The position numbers and the translations under genes are program-made. Positions 47,726 to 60,664 of a stretch of 64,000 nt of DNA are shown piece after piece (position 1 is the first letter of the stretch; every line of letters starts with the position of its first letter). The DNA comes from Hypoxylon rubiginosum. Lineage: Eukaryota > Ascomycota > Sordariomycetes > Xylariales > Hypoxylaceae. Below the pieces are notes generated by a model. That model worked only from the letters and a program-made list of their open reading frames with translations, made no database searches and had not been told where the DNA came from. Where the stretch lies: assembly GCA_902806565.1 (NCBI GenBank), contig CADCXA010000029.1, positions 248,001 through 312,000 of the forward strand, given 5' to 3'.

Positions 47726-48869
47726 GTAAGAAGTTAGTTCAGACTAAGAAACACCCTCAAGGTCGCGTGACTTAGGGAGGAAGAATATAACTAAGTCTGG
47801 CGGGAATATCTAGACTGCTAGATAATATCGCACAGTAAGCCAACATAGGCATCCGGATGGATGTAAGCTATCTATCGTGGCAAGTGGTTATTGACAGGTA
47901 CCTAAACTGCGTAAATAAGATAAATCACGTCACTAACTTATCATGTAATATAGCGAACGGTTTTGATAGGTAGGTAGCTATAGCCTAGGCTATTTGCTGA
48001 AAAACATGGCGCAGAGGACGAGCACCTATTATAGCTAGACACACTGCCAACATACCTATAGGTACCTAGATAGGTAGGTGTCTAAGTAGTACATGGAAAT
48101 CACAAGCTGTATTTTAGCATGGTACTTTAGGTATGTTCAGCTCCGAGGAAAAAGGGGAGAGGATATTTATTCCTAGTGCCAGCGTCATATTATCACAGAC
48201 TGATTAGCCATGAAAACTAGAAGCGCCTTCTGTTTGCGATATAATGCATTATATTTTTCCTTTTTTCTTTCTTAATAGCTTTGTCATATAATCCGTGTTT
48301 CCGCGAGGCGTTATGCACAGTCGGCCTGGCGAGGCGTCCAAGCAGAGGAGCATGATTCGAACTTTACCCCAACAGAATAGCCGCCAAGGAAGTTCTCGTC
48401 CTCAAGGACTAAGTTCTGTGAGGTCATATTGCATCTTGTTCTGAATCACATGCGCATACTGTCAACGCTGCCTTGTGTGACTTGTGACTTACCGTACGTT
48501 TTCGACTGTTATTCCAATATCAAGGTTACGCATACTGTGAATATGCATGCATTTCTATTGTTCAAACACAATAGGGAGTAATAAATGGGTTTATGCCTAC
48601 CTGGGTAGGTTCCTAGGTAATTATATTGAATTGTCGCGAGTCCGCTATAGTGTACCCAGGTATGTAGCTAAGATATCACGATCCTTAAAGTATTACGTAA
48701 GCCAATCTCCCCTTTTCCCGCTTTTCCCCCTTTTCCCTCTTTTCCCTTGTGTGAAACAACAGCTCCCAGACCTTGACACAACCGTGCTCTCGATCTAACA
48801 GAGTGAGCAAATCTATACTTATAGAAAGACACCTCCTTTAAACAATTACAGTGGTCATAATGGAACAAG
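47726..48869. other. Intergenic, no gene seen
   Basis: 1.1 kb with many AGGTAGGTA/TACCTA motifs at about 47965-48080 and 48596-48620. A TTTTCCC polypyrimidine tract lies at 48709-48748. No coding frame is defended. Confidence 0.5.
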
Positions 48870-51800
48870 CTACGTAGGATATACCAGGCTATCATAGACA
48901 GGGACAACTTTATCCTTCCATCGCTTTCTTAACCCGGCCAATCTTTTTGCATAATCAAGGCTGGATTCATGTGGCTGCATCTCCCACTTCCCAACAAGTC
49001 TCAGCTTCGCCTGAGCAATACCGCTCCATAAACATTCCCGCGGCATCCAGTCTGAACGTGATTGCTGACTTCCCGATTCAACCCTAAGCGACTCGGTGAA
49101 ACGTTTCACCAGAAGCCATTCTCTGATAGCCGTGAATTCGGTCAAAGACAGAACACTCATCGGCCCGTCTTTTCCCATATAACAGACTGCCGCCTGGCGG
49201 CGAACGAGAAGCTTCACAGCATCAAAGCTTCCACAAATGCCCGCAATCATGAGAGCTGATCCCGCAGGACATCCTTCGAAGTCGATTTGCGCTCCCATCG
49301 ACAAGCAGTTTTCTACGACGTCGACGAGGTCCAAACAGGCAGCACGGCATAAAGGGCTCCACCCACGATCCGGCTCGAGGTTCAATATCCTTTGAAAGAC
49401 CTCACGAGGTAGCTTTTGTTGGAACTCGCTAAACTTTGACCTGATAAACGTGATGCTCCCGAAGAGGCACCATTCGAGGTACCAAGGAAATGGGGTCGTC
49501 TGGTACAATCCAACTTCGCTGTCGAGGACAAAGTCGGATGAGTCATCTTGACATATAATACGATGCATCCAGCTGCTGCCATCCTTGTGTTCAGATGCAA
49601 GATCATGGCCTAACCGTGTAAGCAAGAGAATATGTTCCGAAGTAATAGCGGTATCCTCGGTATCCTCCCAAACCATTGGAAATGCCGACGAGGATGCTTT
49701 GGATAAAAGCAATCTCTTCGGCGTGGAAAACTGCCACGCGCTACCATCATGACCCCATAACGAGATCAAAGACGACAGAAGAAATCTTCCGTAAACTGCA
49801 GCAGTCGAAGCACCCAACGAGATGAGGTGTTCCGCCATGTCGCTACTTCTGGCGTAGGCAAGTGGTGTCCGGTTGTTACTATCGGCCATATCAACAGATG
49901 CTCCCTTGCTAATTAGAAGCGAGACAGCGCTTTTGTTTCCCCAGGTAGAAGCAACGTGCAACGCGGTCATCTCTGTTGTGTGAGTTCTCGGCCATCCTGT
50001 CACCGTGAAGTCGGTCATGACACGTAGACGATTTAAAATCATCGACATCGCCTGCTGAGAAGAGAGTTGGTGCCTTTTTCTAAGACCAATAAGTGTGAAT
50101 TCCACCAGAGAGTTTGATGACTTACACAATAGTATCGATTTGTTTCTCTATATGTTCAAGTAACAGCTCAAGCCCTTCATTATTCTGCGAGGAAGCAGCT
50201 GCATGCACGGGATAGTCATCGCCAACCACTAGTTCGCCTCCTTGAGAGAGGTACTCATCGAAGAGCTGGGGTAGCAATGAGTTCAACTGGGAATTTTAGC
50301 AGCGATCTCAACAGGACTCAACATCCCGTGTGCTTGGCACGCCGACTTCAACACACTGGCTCCATTCTCCAGTAGCCATTTGATAATCATGAGTTTTGGT
50401 TCTGATGTGACCATGGCTAAAATTAGCGGAGAACACCCGAGGCAGCTCGGCATCTGCATGTTGATGGGACAGCCGAATGCAAATGTCGATAAGCATTTTT
50501 GAAGATCGCCCTTCAGGATGGCATCCTCTAATGTTTGAGATAAAGCAAAGATGTCTTTAGAGGAGAGCACCCGTGTTCCGTTATTTGTTTCGTCCCTAGA
50601 GACTCTATCTAGGCATCTTAGAATGTCATTTCGGTATGGGCCGGTAGCGTACGCCCTTGGCTTCCTACCAGATATGTCAAATGTCTCCGATGAACCTCGC
50701 TCTAGAAGAAGTCTAGTGGCCGTAGTGGCCGTAGTGGCGGCTAGATGGCCACCTCCAGCAGCCATGTGCAACGGTGTACGTCTACAATCGTCTTCATACA
50801 TTGGGTCAGCGCCCCTAGATAGAAGAAGATCCATGATATTGATATTGTCGAAGAAGGCCGCGACATGAAGTGGTGTATATCCTCCCACTGAAGCGGCTGC
50901 GTTGATGTCTGCGATGAGAGTTTCTGGGGTTGTCTCATCAAGGTAAAATCGCAAGCATTCGATTTTTCCGGTTGCCGATGCAATGTGAAGTGCATTGGCG
51001 CCCTGGAAATCCCCGAGTTGCCTTCCAATTTCGAAACTGCAACCAAACGGTTGCATCCAGTCCACGACAAATCGTCCTGCTGTAGCATGTTCTAGCACGC
51101 TCCTCAGGAAGACCAAATCACCCTGTAAACTAGCTATTTGAATAGCATTGAGAGAGTGGTTCAGACTGGAAGCGACCGTCGGATCTGCGCCAACACGCAA
51201 AAGTAATCCTGCGCATTCACTATTTAGACTGATGTGACACATTAAGGCTTTAGAACCTCGATGGCGGCGCAGTTCTGTTTGAGCTTGAGCACTAGTACTA
51301 ACACCTATCTTTATAAATTGCGAGATTAACCAGTGAAACCTGACTATATTCTTGCGTGTTGCTAGACTGTGAAGACCTTCGCTGAACAAAAATTCAACGA
51401 GTCTTTCCTGGTTCGGTTCTTCGGAAAGCTTTGCGAGTAGGATCTCCAAAATTCGATACAAATTATGGTGAGGTTCTGTAAGGTAGGTATGTTCTACAAA
51501 GACTTTGCAGGCATAGTCGATCGCTGACGCACCTTCAATACGCTGATAGATATCCACCCCATTATCAACAAGTAATACTACAACATCAAGATTACAATCT
51601 TTGATGGCAGCCTTTAGATATCGCAATACTTCATGTGATTTCTTCGCAGAAGGCCAAAACCGTGTTAAAGCAATCCATTGGTGTAGCACGCTCGATAGAA
51701 TCAGGCAGCTAAATTGGGGAACCTGGCCGTTAAGTCTGAGAATAGGTGATAAGAGTAAGGGTATAACAGATTCGTTGCGCTGGTCCTCGTAGGCTCGATG

Positions 51801-54800
51801 AAGTCCAATCTCCATATATGTTGACACGACACTGTGAATTGCCTTGATTCGGGACCATCCCGTAGTCGTGTAGCAGTCAAGCATTATGTTTTGGTATACT
51901 TGGGCTTGGAGGCTGCAAACGAATTCCCATGGTGTCTTTCCCTCATCGTCTTCATCTTGAAGTATATCTGGAGAGGTAAGCGCCTCAATTACCTTGGTGT
52001 CTGGTTGGTAACACGCTTCTTGCAGTACCTTTTTGATATAAAGCTCCACCGGAAGGCGTCCTCTGAATCTCCATCGGTGGATATCGCCGAACAAGGATTT
52101 CAATAGTTCGACGCATTCAAGAGACACGCGAGCACATAGCTGGTGAAAGGGTGTGCAAGTGCCAGGTGACACTGGATCTAATTTGGCATTGACATTTTTG
52201 AGACAGTGTATGACTTTCTCGTACCCCTGTTTTGCCGCTGCTCCAAACATTGGATCATGGCTTTGCCAGAAGCTGGGAATACTAGCACTCAACTCTATTA
52301 TTGCAATCGCTCTTTCTTCGGCGTTTCCGGCAGCCTCAAGGGAGAGTGAAAGGGGCGTAAAACCCTCGGGAGTCTTCATCAAGAGAGCCTCAGATGTAGC
52401 TCTGAAATCGCGCTTGAATAGATCTTCCAAGAGATCATCAGGGCCACAGTTTTGGGCCCAAAGATGCCAAATTGTGCAACCCTCGGCATCTGGAGATAGG
52501 AGAGAAATTTCTCTCTCTATAAACGGGTCGAGTACCCATTGGTTCTGGTTGTCTAGACACGAATGCAACGGCGTTGATCCTTTGCGGTCCAGAACCTCGC
52601 TACTACAGCCTGCATCTAGTAATAAGCCGATAGTGTCGACACTTGCACACTCTACAGCGACATGTAGCAGTGTTTTATCGTCTTTCAGGCGTAGTGTTAG
52701 TGGATTGAGTCGAACATCATCCATACACATTTTGACCACATCGATGTTATCAAGTTGTACGGCTGTTTCTACCTTGGTAATCAAGGCTTCTTCGGATAGA
52801 GAGATTCGAGAATCGATAAAGAAGGGATCATCTGTATATGCTAGATTTCTTTTAAGCGCCCATTGCCAAATAATGGAGCCGATTTGGAAACCCCATTCCG
52901 TTTCGAAAGATGATGCCGAAAAGAGATATTGAATGAGTTTTCGTGTCGATAATTCAGCTTTGCTACAACCTCGAACATTGTAAATCTGGTGCTTGAAGTC
53001 TTGTATCTCTATCTCCCCTGGTATCACGCCCAGAGATAGAAGTCCAATAATAGGGGTAAAATCGCCATCGAAACAATTCGTCGCCAATTCACCAGCAATG
53101 AAGAAAACTGATTCAATTCTACGCGTGGCAATGCTATTTGAAAGTTTAGCGCCTTTGTTGATAAGGCAGTTAATTGTGCGGTTGCGTCGTTCTGTGCATG
53201 GCAGTATTTTGACAAGGTTTATCGTAGACTCGGCAATAGCATGGATCGATATCATAGCGAGATCAATTGGTCTGCCAACGCGAGATCGAAGATTAATATC
53301 GGTGCCTCCTTCAAGTAGAAATTCGCATACCTCATCGAGGTTCAATGTGGAGGCCAAATGGAGAGGTCGGAAGTTGTCATCAGAAATAACTTGATAAGCA
53401 TAACCTCGAGCCGTGTCGTTGGAAACGTGGCATATAAGTTCAACGGTCCAGAGTGTAAAATGCTTTGTTTTAACCGGATGAAAAAGAGACTTGGCAAGAC
53501 CAAGTGTCACCGCATCGAGACCGTACTTAGTGAAATATGGCCAGTTGATGGCCGAATACTTGTAAAATGGATATTTCCTGCTTCTATCTCTAGCGGAGAC
53601 TAGATCCTGAGTTGTAGTAGTTGATGGAAGGTTGAAGTTACTGAGCTGAAGGAACCTCAAACATTGCGCCGCTAGAAGGGCATAGCTTCTTGACTTAGAA
53701 ATGAGATAGCATTTCAAACTAGGGCTGGATGCCGTAGATAAGGCTGCTTCATTCTCGAGAAACTCTTGGACGGAGAAGTGCGCAAATTCAAAGTGTTTAC
53801 CGCATTCTGACTTTCGAATGAGACTGCTACATCTGCGAGAGATCTCACGTTCGGGAATCATGTTGCTGGGGTCTAAATGCGCGCCGAGGGTTTCAGGCGT
53901 CGAAACGGCTTGCCGAAGCTGTGGAATTGACAGCTTCGGGTTAGCAAAGGCAATGAAGTGAAGACACAGCTGAACCATGGTTTGTGTTCTTGGTGAAAAG
54001 CGGTTCACTCTCTCTAAAAGACGATAATAGCTATCGGGTAGATTTGGGGGGAGTTTGGTCAACGCTTCTCGCCTTTCCTCATCATGCGCGCAATCGCACA
54101 GGTAGTCTATTTGGCAGACCACCCACCGGAACCTACGAAATATCAGTATTACTGCTGCCAAGAAGGTTTGCGACACACTCACATTCCTTTCGCTCGCTCA
54201 ACAAGTATGCCCATGATTTCTTCTTTCATATGCATGTCTCCAAGCTGTAGGTCTCGGGATTGAATCCTCTTCTCTATCTCGGCACCTACATAGAGCCTGA
54301 TATCTTCCTTTTGAGCTGCAACCGGGATATGATTGAAATCAGCCTCCTCTAGTTGAAATCGAATGTTATCATGATCTCGACTGAAAAGAGCCATTGAGAC
54401 TCCTGTTCCGTATTCTGCCAGCTCTATTAGGATCTGGAGAACGGCATCCGCTGTGTCGCCGCATTCGTCCAGCCCGTCAATGATTATGAGGGTTTGCTCG
54501 AATAGCTCAGTCATGCTACAGAGTTTGGCCCTGAGCTCTTCGGGGTCGGGTGCCTCCTCCGGAAGTTTCTTGGCAGGGTGAAGTTTGTCGTAGTACTCGC
54601 GAAGGATGTTGTAGGCTTCATCTTTCTGGCGAGCAATTTGAGATGCTAAGGCGCCCAGGATACTTGAAGGTTCGCAGGTTATAGAGTGCCGATAGTCACA
54701 GAAGAAGAATCCGACACCAACTCGACCAGCCTCATGACTCGGCGTCAGAGCCTCTTGGATGATAGATCCGGCCAAAACAGTCTTGCCAGCGCCAGGGATG

Positions 54801-55504
54801 CCGCTCAGCCAGATCCTAGAGCCGGGTGTCTCCAACCAGTCATTGAAGGTCGGTGACTCGGTCAACCACAATCCCGTCATGGGGTGTCGATCACGGATGC
54901 ATTTTCGCAAATTCCCTTGCGGGCTTATTTTCATGAAATAATCGAGCACGCGTTGCTTCTCCCCATCAACTGCAATCTGTGTATTGATCTCGATTTTTTT
55001 TACGATGGCTTCGATAGATGAGGCCTGCTTGCCAAGCCCATCCACTTTTGATAGACACAGCTGCAATTTTCGCATCGAATCGGCGGATAGCGCAATGTTG
55101 ATGGTTTCCTTGTGACGGGATAGCTCAGCCAATAGTTCTTTAGTCTCGGACGCGGTAAAGGGCCATTTGAGCTGTTGAATAATACCACCAACTTTAGATC
55201 GACTGGAAGCCTTGCTTGCTTTTCCGACTCTCTTTTCAATCTTCTCGATCGTTTTCCAACAATGGCTAAGATAATGATTCCTTAGGGCTGGGTCGAAGCT
55301 GTCTCCGTCTGCCTCCAACTCGAGAGCAAGGGCCTGGAGAGACCTAAGCACGGTCGAAAGGCCATTGATCTCATCAGCAAGAGAATTGATATCGTTCTTC
55401 GCGTCTTTGACACCCCTCGCGTATTTGAAAACGGCTTTGAAAACGAGGTCAGCGATACTAATCAGACCAGCTATGCTAGCTGACATGGAGAGCGGGTCAG
55501 TCAT
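48870..55504 (-). CDS. Giant NLR-like protein: HeLo-like N-domain, NACHT, ankyrin repeats; one frameshift
   Basis: Fungal NOD-like receptor analogue. Exons are 55504-54183, 54132-50126 and 50079-48870. The N-terminal domain (1-170, DPLSMSASIAGLISIADLVF opening) is of the HeLo-like/STAND N-terminal type. The NACHT domain has Walker A GIPGAGKT (235-242) and Walker B LIIIDGLDEC (339-348). Ankyrin-type repeats follow over about 1,500 residues, for example TLLHVAVECASVDTIGLLLD, GYTPLHVAAFFDNINIMDLL and ALHVASTWGNKSAVSLLISK. Total exon length is 6,539 nt, one short of a multiple of three. At about 50290 the frame EIAAKI-PS-stop continues, one base shifted, as QLNSLLPQLFDEYLSQGGEL. A single C lost from a CCCC run would explain it. 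Corrected length would be about 2,179 residues. As read, translation stops at 50283, dropping the last 450 or so residues but keeping NACHT and most repeats. Confidence 0.82.
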
Positions 55505-57257
55505 AATAACGATGGTGGCACAAAGCCTTGCATATTAATCTAAGGGGAAATAGCATAGGAAGGTGTCGGATGAGCCATCAAGTAGTTATAGTCAGCTCCG
55601 ATCTGATTATTGAAATATAGCGATTCATTTCTTTTATGAATGAGACGTATATTTGAAGTTTGGGCAATACCATAGCAACGATAGTAGGACACGTCAGCAG
55701 AAGATGGCTTATCTCTACACAGCCCCTTTCTATGTTTCCTTGCCACAGCCGACATGTTGGGGCTGCAAATTATCTGCAAATGATCGAGACTAGAGCTGAA
55801 ATCTGCCTCATGCAGGGAATCGGAGCATATTTCTCCAATTGCTATGGCCAACGTGTAGCACCATTTACCACTCGTTTCCTACTACTATCAGTATGTATGA
55901 AGAGGTTGTTGGCCTGGTATGTACGCCTCATAATCGATTGCCATGGCTGTGCAGGTTGTGTGTGATATGACTTTGTTGACGGCACCTATTGCTTCCCTGC
56001 CTACATGTAGGTTAGTACATGTAGACAGGTCGGTGAGATTGCTGAGTAAACGATACCTTAGGTACCTAGTAGTACCTACAAAGTCGATTCATCGATCAAT
56101 TTCGTACTCTTCCGAATTGAAAGCCTTTCCGCGAAGTTAATCGGCTACATATTCGTAGAAAAGAACTTGCAATCCCGCGCGCAGAAACCGCGCCATACCA
56201 TACAGCAAAGGTTCAACTGTTTGAGTTCGATATAAGGGCCATATTGGGCGGTCTCCCAACAGGGCCGTAGTTCGATATGTTATAGCCGTCATATCGCCTT
56301 AAGAAAGGCCGTATCTGAGATACGAGGAATAGGCATTAAATATATAATGCGCAAGTTCCGTAGTTCTTGAGGTGCTAGCTACCTAGGTAGGTACACTTGT
56401 GTTACTGGTTCGAAAATGCGCCTTGCATTTTGTCGGCGGGAAAGATACGCCTAGTACCACATATGCTGAAGTGCTGTTGAAATCAAACGCCGTTCGGTAT
56501 CTAGAGTTGGTCGCCGGGTAACGGATTGTTTCGGTCCAGTTGCTTTTGCGGCTTGCAGTTAGCTCTATCTCGCAACTCGGCGTGAGTAGGAAACAAGTCA
56601 AAGAGTGACGCTTATTGACGAAGCCGGCGTGGTAAAAGTAGGTCAGGCGCTTACTAACGAACTCTTACGAGTGATTTGGCTTCTCAATGTCACTAGTGCT
56701 TAGAAGAATAGCCGCAAAGTTTCATACTCTTGACTCACGCCGAAATACAGTTGTCTATTTCCGAAGTCATGATCGAGGTGTGGCGCCGTAACAATTTAGT
56801 CGTTCACGATCTCGCGCGTGGGCGTGAATGCGAAGAGCGAAACGACAGTAGCGGCTCATTGGATGTTTTTCTAGGGTAGCACGGGATGAACTCCACTTCG
56901 GGCCCCCGACTTGAACGCGGGGGCCCACTTTCACCAGAATATTCAGGGGTGCTGACGGGAAGTGTGGTTCATCGTGCAAGAGACCCCCGCCTCTACCAGG
57001 GAGCCTGGCAAATATGGCGAGTCCGAATAAGCGATGGAATGAACGATGGTACCATCATTCTGGTCGAGGACCCTGAACGAGGTATAAGTCTATGGGTCAA
57101 GTACGTACTAAAGATCTTGTCCTTAAATCCACATCATGTAGGCTTGCGGCACTCATCGAGCTCTTGGAAATCAAACGACTTCGATCCTATTTTATTCCTT
57201 TTTCATGATCTTTAGTCTTCAAGATATCCTTCCAGCGTAGCTTAGTAGATATACGAA
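55505..57257. other. Intergenic, no gene seen
   Basis: 1.75 kb including the promoters of the NLR gene and of the divergent monooxygenase gene. The frames at 55540-55851 (-) and 56886-57215 (+) have no family likeness. A TACCTAGGTAGGTAC motif lies at 56380-56394. Confidence 0.5.
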
Positions 57258-58803
57258 ATGGCGGAGAACGGCAAACCAAAAGAGCTACCGGTTCTCATTA
57301 TCGGAGCGGGTAAGATACCTCCATGCATCGTGGAAGGTGCTTGAAAAGCGACTAATAGAGATCATAGGCTGCGGCGGCTTGGCTTTAGCCCACGGTCTGC
57401 TCTTAGTAAGAAATTACCCCTTAGTCGTCTTAGAATCTTAAACTAACGAGACGTGATATTAGAAAGGCATCCCATGTAAAGTCTTCGAGAGAGACGCAAC
57501 ACTTTCCCCGCGAAATAAAAGGGACTGGGGAATCGCCTGCCACTGGGCGTCTCCTATGCTCGCCTCCCTCCTCGGCGAAGCGAAATGGAGCCGCATCAGC
57601 GAGGCGCTGGTAGACCCCCACCTGCCGATCAAGGAGGTCGAAGTGTGCCCCCTGTACAACGGCAAGACGGGCGAGCTCCTCAACGAGATGGTCCTGCCCA
57701 AACTGCACCGCATCCTGCGGGGCCGACTGCGCTCGTTCATCGCCGAGGATGCCATAGACGTACAGCTGGGCAAGACTTTGGAGCGTATCTCTTACGCGGA
57801 AGATGGCCGGAGCGTCACGGCGCACTTCGCGGACGGAACCTCCGAGACGGGCCGTCTGCTAGTCGGCGCGGACGGCAGCCAGAGCCGAGTGCGCGCGCAC
57901 CTCGTCGGACCGGAGAAGGCCAAGCTCAAGAAGCTGCCGCTGGCAGCGACCTTCATCACCGCCTCCTTTTCGCGGGAGCGCGCTCTGCAGCTGCGCAGCA
58001 GCGTGCACCCGATCATCAGCGCCATCATCCACCCGGACAACATGATGGGCATGTTCGCCATCCTCGACGCGGCCGACAAGGAGCACCCGGAGAACTGGCG
58101 CTTCTCGTTCTACATCTCGTGGCCGACGAGCGTCGAGGAGCAGGCCGCCGAGGCCGCGGCGGGGATGGGGGTGCGCGAGAGGCTGCGCCAGGGGAAGGAG
58201 AAGAGCAAAGCCTTCTCCGACCCCCTGCGCAGCTGCTACGAGTTTATCCCCGACGACCACGATCAGGTGTACTACGGCGCCAACGCGAACTGGGATCCGA
58301 GCCTGCCCGAGCACGAGTGGGACAACCACGGCGGTCTCGTCACGCTAGTTGGCGACGCGGCGCACCCCATGACATACCGTAAGCTGAGTCCCGAATTTTC
58401 CTACCCGATTTGTCCTTATTTCCGTCCTCCCCATTCCCCACGTGTTCCCGCATCCCCTGCGGCGCAATATGATATGTTATCGCGACCCTAGTATATTTCG
58501 TCGCGCTTAGCCGTAACCGAGCGGGAAAGCGTCAGCTAACACACGCCAACAGATCGCGGGCAAGGGTTAAACCACACCATTGCTGACGCCTTCAAGCTCG
58601 TCGAGCTGCTGGCGGACCCTGGGCACCGGCCACAGGCCGAATTGATCAGCGCGTACGAGACCGAGATGCGCGCCCGAGGCGGAGAGGAGGTCCGGCTAAG
58701 CGAGATGAACTCGCTGATGCTGCATAACTGGGCCAAGATCGAGCAGAGCCCACTCATAAAGAGGGGAGTGGCTTTTGGGAGCAGTGGGAACGGAAAGGCA
58801 TAG
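57258..58803 (+). CDS. Class A FAD-dependent monooxygenase, four exons
   Basis: Flavoprotein hydroxylase of the PF01494 type (NAD(P)H plus O2 dependent). Exons are 57258-57309, 57368-57405, 57463-58378 and 58553-58803, giving 418 residues. The FAD dinucleotide motif is IIGAGCGGLALA (Gly16, Gly18 and Gly21) and is only complete after splicing two short first exons. Later motifs are LLVGADGSQSRVR (DG motif) and VGDAAHPMTYHRGQGLNHTI (GD motif), again completed across an intron. RDWGIACHW near residue 45 is common in fungal members. The substrate is unknown. No polyketide or peptide synthetase is nearby, so there is no sign of a secondary-metabolite cluster in this window. Coding exons 3 and 4 are distinctly G/C-rich compared with the flanks. 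Confidence 0.88.
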
Positions 58804-59219
58804 CCTGTCTCTCAATAGCAAAGAGTTGATATTGCTTCGTTCCAAAATCTTCTAACATGGCGGTGTACGAATTGACCAATTACTTCCTAATTTTACTTTG
58901 ACTCGCAGACCTCTTTATCTTTGATAACATGGTCGATTCCTTGCGGAACTAGCCAAGACTTGTGTTTATAATAAAAAATGAAACCTTGGAAAGCAAGAAT
59001 GGATTCAGAAAGATCGCCAGTTAAAATTTACCGTGGATTAAATTAGTAAAGATCGTTTGCATAAATACAATACCTGTAGTATACCTACCTACAGGCTGGG
59101 GTATCAATATCCGGTGTCCTAATCCCCTTTAACACCTACGCCAGCTGCCGAAGCCCCAATACTAATCGAAGTGATTTCTACTGCTTCGGCTTTCGCTTCT
59201 TCTTACCACGTTCGCCATC
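58804..59219. other. Intergenic between convergent monooxygenase and MED6
   Basis: 3' regions of both neighbours; no gene is seen. Confidence 0.5.
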
Positions 59220-60203
59220 CTATGACGAAGTTGGTGTAGCGCCAGCCTTGCTCTTCTTACGCTTGGGCCTCGATAAACCGCCTGTAGGCGTCTTGGGCGT
59301 CTTGTCCCCCTTCCCGTCCTTCTTGTCCGGCTCTGCAGTTGTGGGAGACTTGAAGGTCGTGTTGAGATTCGGCAAGGCCAGCGTCTGTAGTTTGTCCTTC
59401 CGACCCGTAGAGCTAAGGTGGAATTTGCCTGGATGACCCGTAATGGGGTTTTCGTCCATGTAATCTCCACCGTATTGCATGTGGATCATGAAGGAATGCT
59501 CAGCTAGGCGAGAATTCAGGGGTTGGTTTGTCTTCTTCGGCTCCAATGCCGCCTTGTTCCCTTGCGATTCAGGCATTGGAGTTGTTCCCTTGGACTCTAG
59601 CGCTTGTGTCTTGGTGTTCGAGGTGCTTGGCGCAGCCCGGTACATATGGCCGAGTGCTGGGGACCAGGTATTAGCTTTGCCCGCAGCCGCAAAAGACTTG
59701 TTCAAGGCCGATGTTATCGTAACCTACATAGACTAGTTAGGCTTGGAACTTCGTGAACGGGGGAAGGGGATATTGACCAATCTAAAGCTCAAGATGTCCG
59801 CTAGCGTGGGCGCCATGTAGATGTTCTCTCCTACAACATAATAGGTGGCATGTACGGTGATCTCGTCTTCTGGCTCCCGCTTGCGCCGCGTCTGCTTATG
59901 TATGACCCAGACGCCGGTCCCCATGCCAGGTCCCATCTCGGCGGGCTCCTGGGCGACTACGTATTCCAAGCCCGACATCTCTTTCAATCGGCCCTCGAAG
60001 GCTTCGCGGGTAGAGACCAGCATATTCATATTTGGATTGAACATGGCCTGGTTGTAAAGTACAGCATTATTGGAGGTGCGATCGAAGAATGGCGACTCGG
60101 CGAAGTAGAATAGTACCGTATTCGAATGGATGCCACCCATCGCCTGGACCGCGAGTGGGTGGCGCCATTGGATCTCGTCTAGGGGAGGTTCGTTGCTAGT
60201 CAT
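59220..60203 (-). CDS. MED6: Mediator subunit Med6, two exons
   Basis: Head-module subunit of the RNA polymerase II Mediator complex. Exons are 60203-59778 and 59723-59220, giving 309 residues. The N-terminal Med6 domain is clear: DEIQWRHP, then GGIHSNTVLFYFAESPFFDR, SNNAVLYNQAM, and after it VHATYYVVGENIYMAPTLAD and ILSFRL. The 54-bp intron uses donor GTCAAT with a CCTAAC branch and gives SFRLVTITSALNKSF. The C-terminal half is Lys/Pro/Ser/Thr-rich and low in structure, ending in a basic cluster (RPKRKKSKAG), a plausible nuclear signal. It is divergent from the MMtag gene. Confidence 0.92.
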
Positions 60204-60664
60204 CCTCGTCCTTTATTATTGCTTAGCGGATGTGCATATAGTGCATATAATATGATGCTTCACCGTCAATCGAGAAATGCCTACCAAGAAGGTAGAAATA
60301 GGTTGCGGAAGCAGAAGTTGAGGGGAGCTTTGTCTGGAAGCTGTAAAAGTGGGCACATGTAAGTTGCCAAGTCAGCCCAAGTTTAAGCTCCTTATCGATA
60401 ACATATCGAGATCTTAGCGCACTAAGATAAGATGATCGTCATAGCGGCCTTATCTAACCTTGTGCATGTGTCCAGCCTGCCAGCCTCATATATTCGTTCT
60501 TCCTTCATTCACAAACATCAAACCTTCGATCTTCAACTACACACCTTCGCATACTCACCTCCCAGGGAAACCTATGCGATTCTGGCCCAACAATAAAACG
60601 CAAGCTATAATTACGATACATGCCGTTACTCATTCAAATTGCATAGCCAATATAAGCAGCTGCG
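60204..60664. promoter_or_regulatory. Shared divergent promoter region, MED6 / MMtag gene
   Basis: 461 bp between two start codons. Direct copies of GTGCATATA lie at about 60232-60250. The segment next to the MMtag start is C/A-rich. No specific site is assigned. Confidence 0.4.

Noticed and set aside
57859..58329. Long frames antisense and out of frame within the monooxygenase
   Set aside because: Caused by high third-position G/C in exon 3; the sense frame has all FAD motifs.
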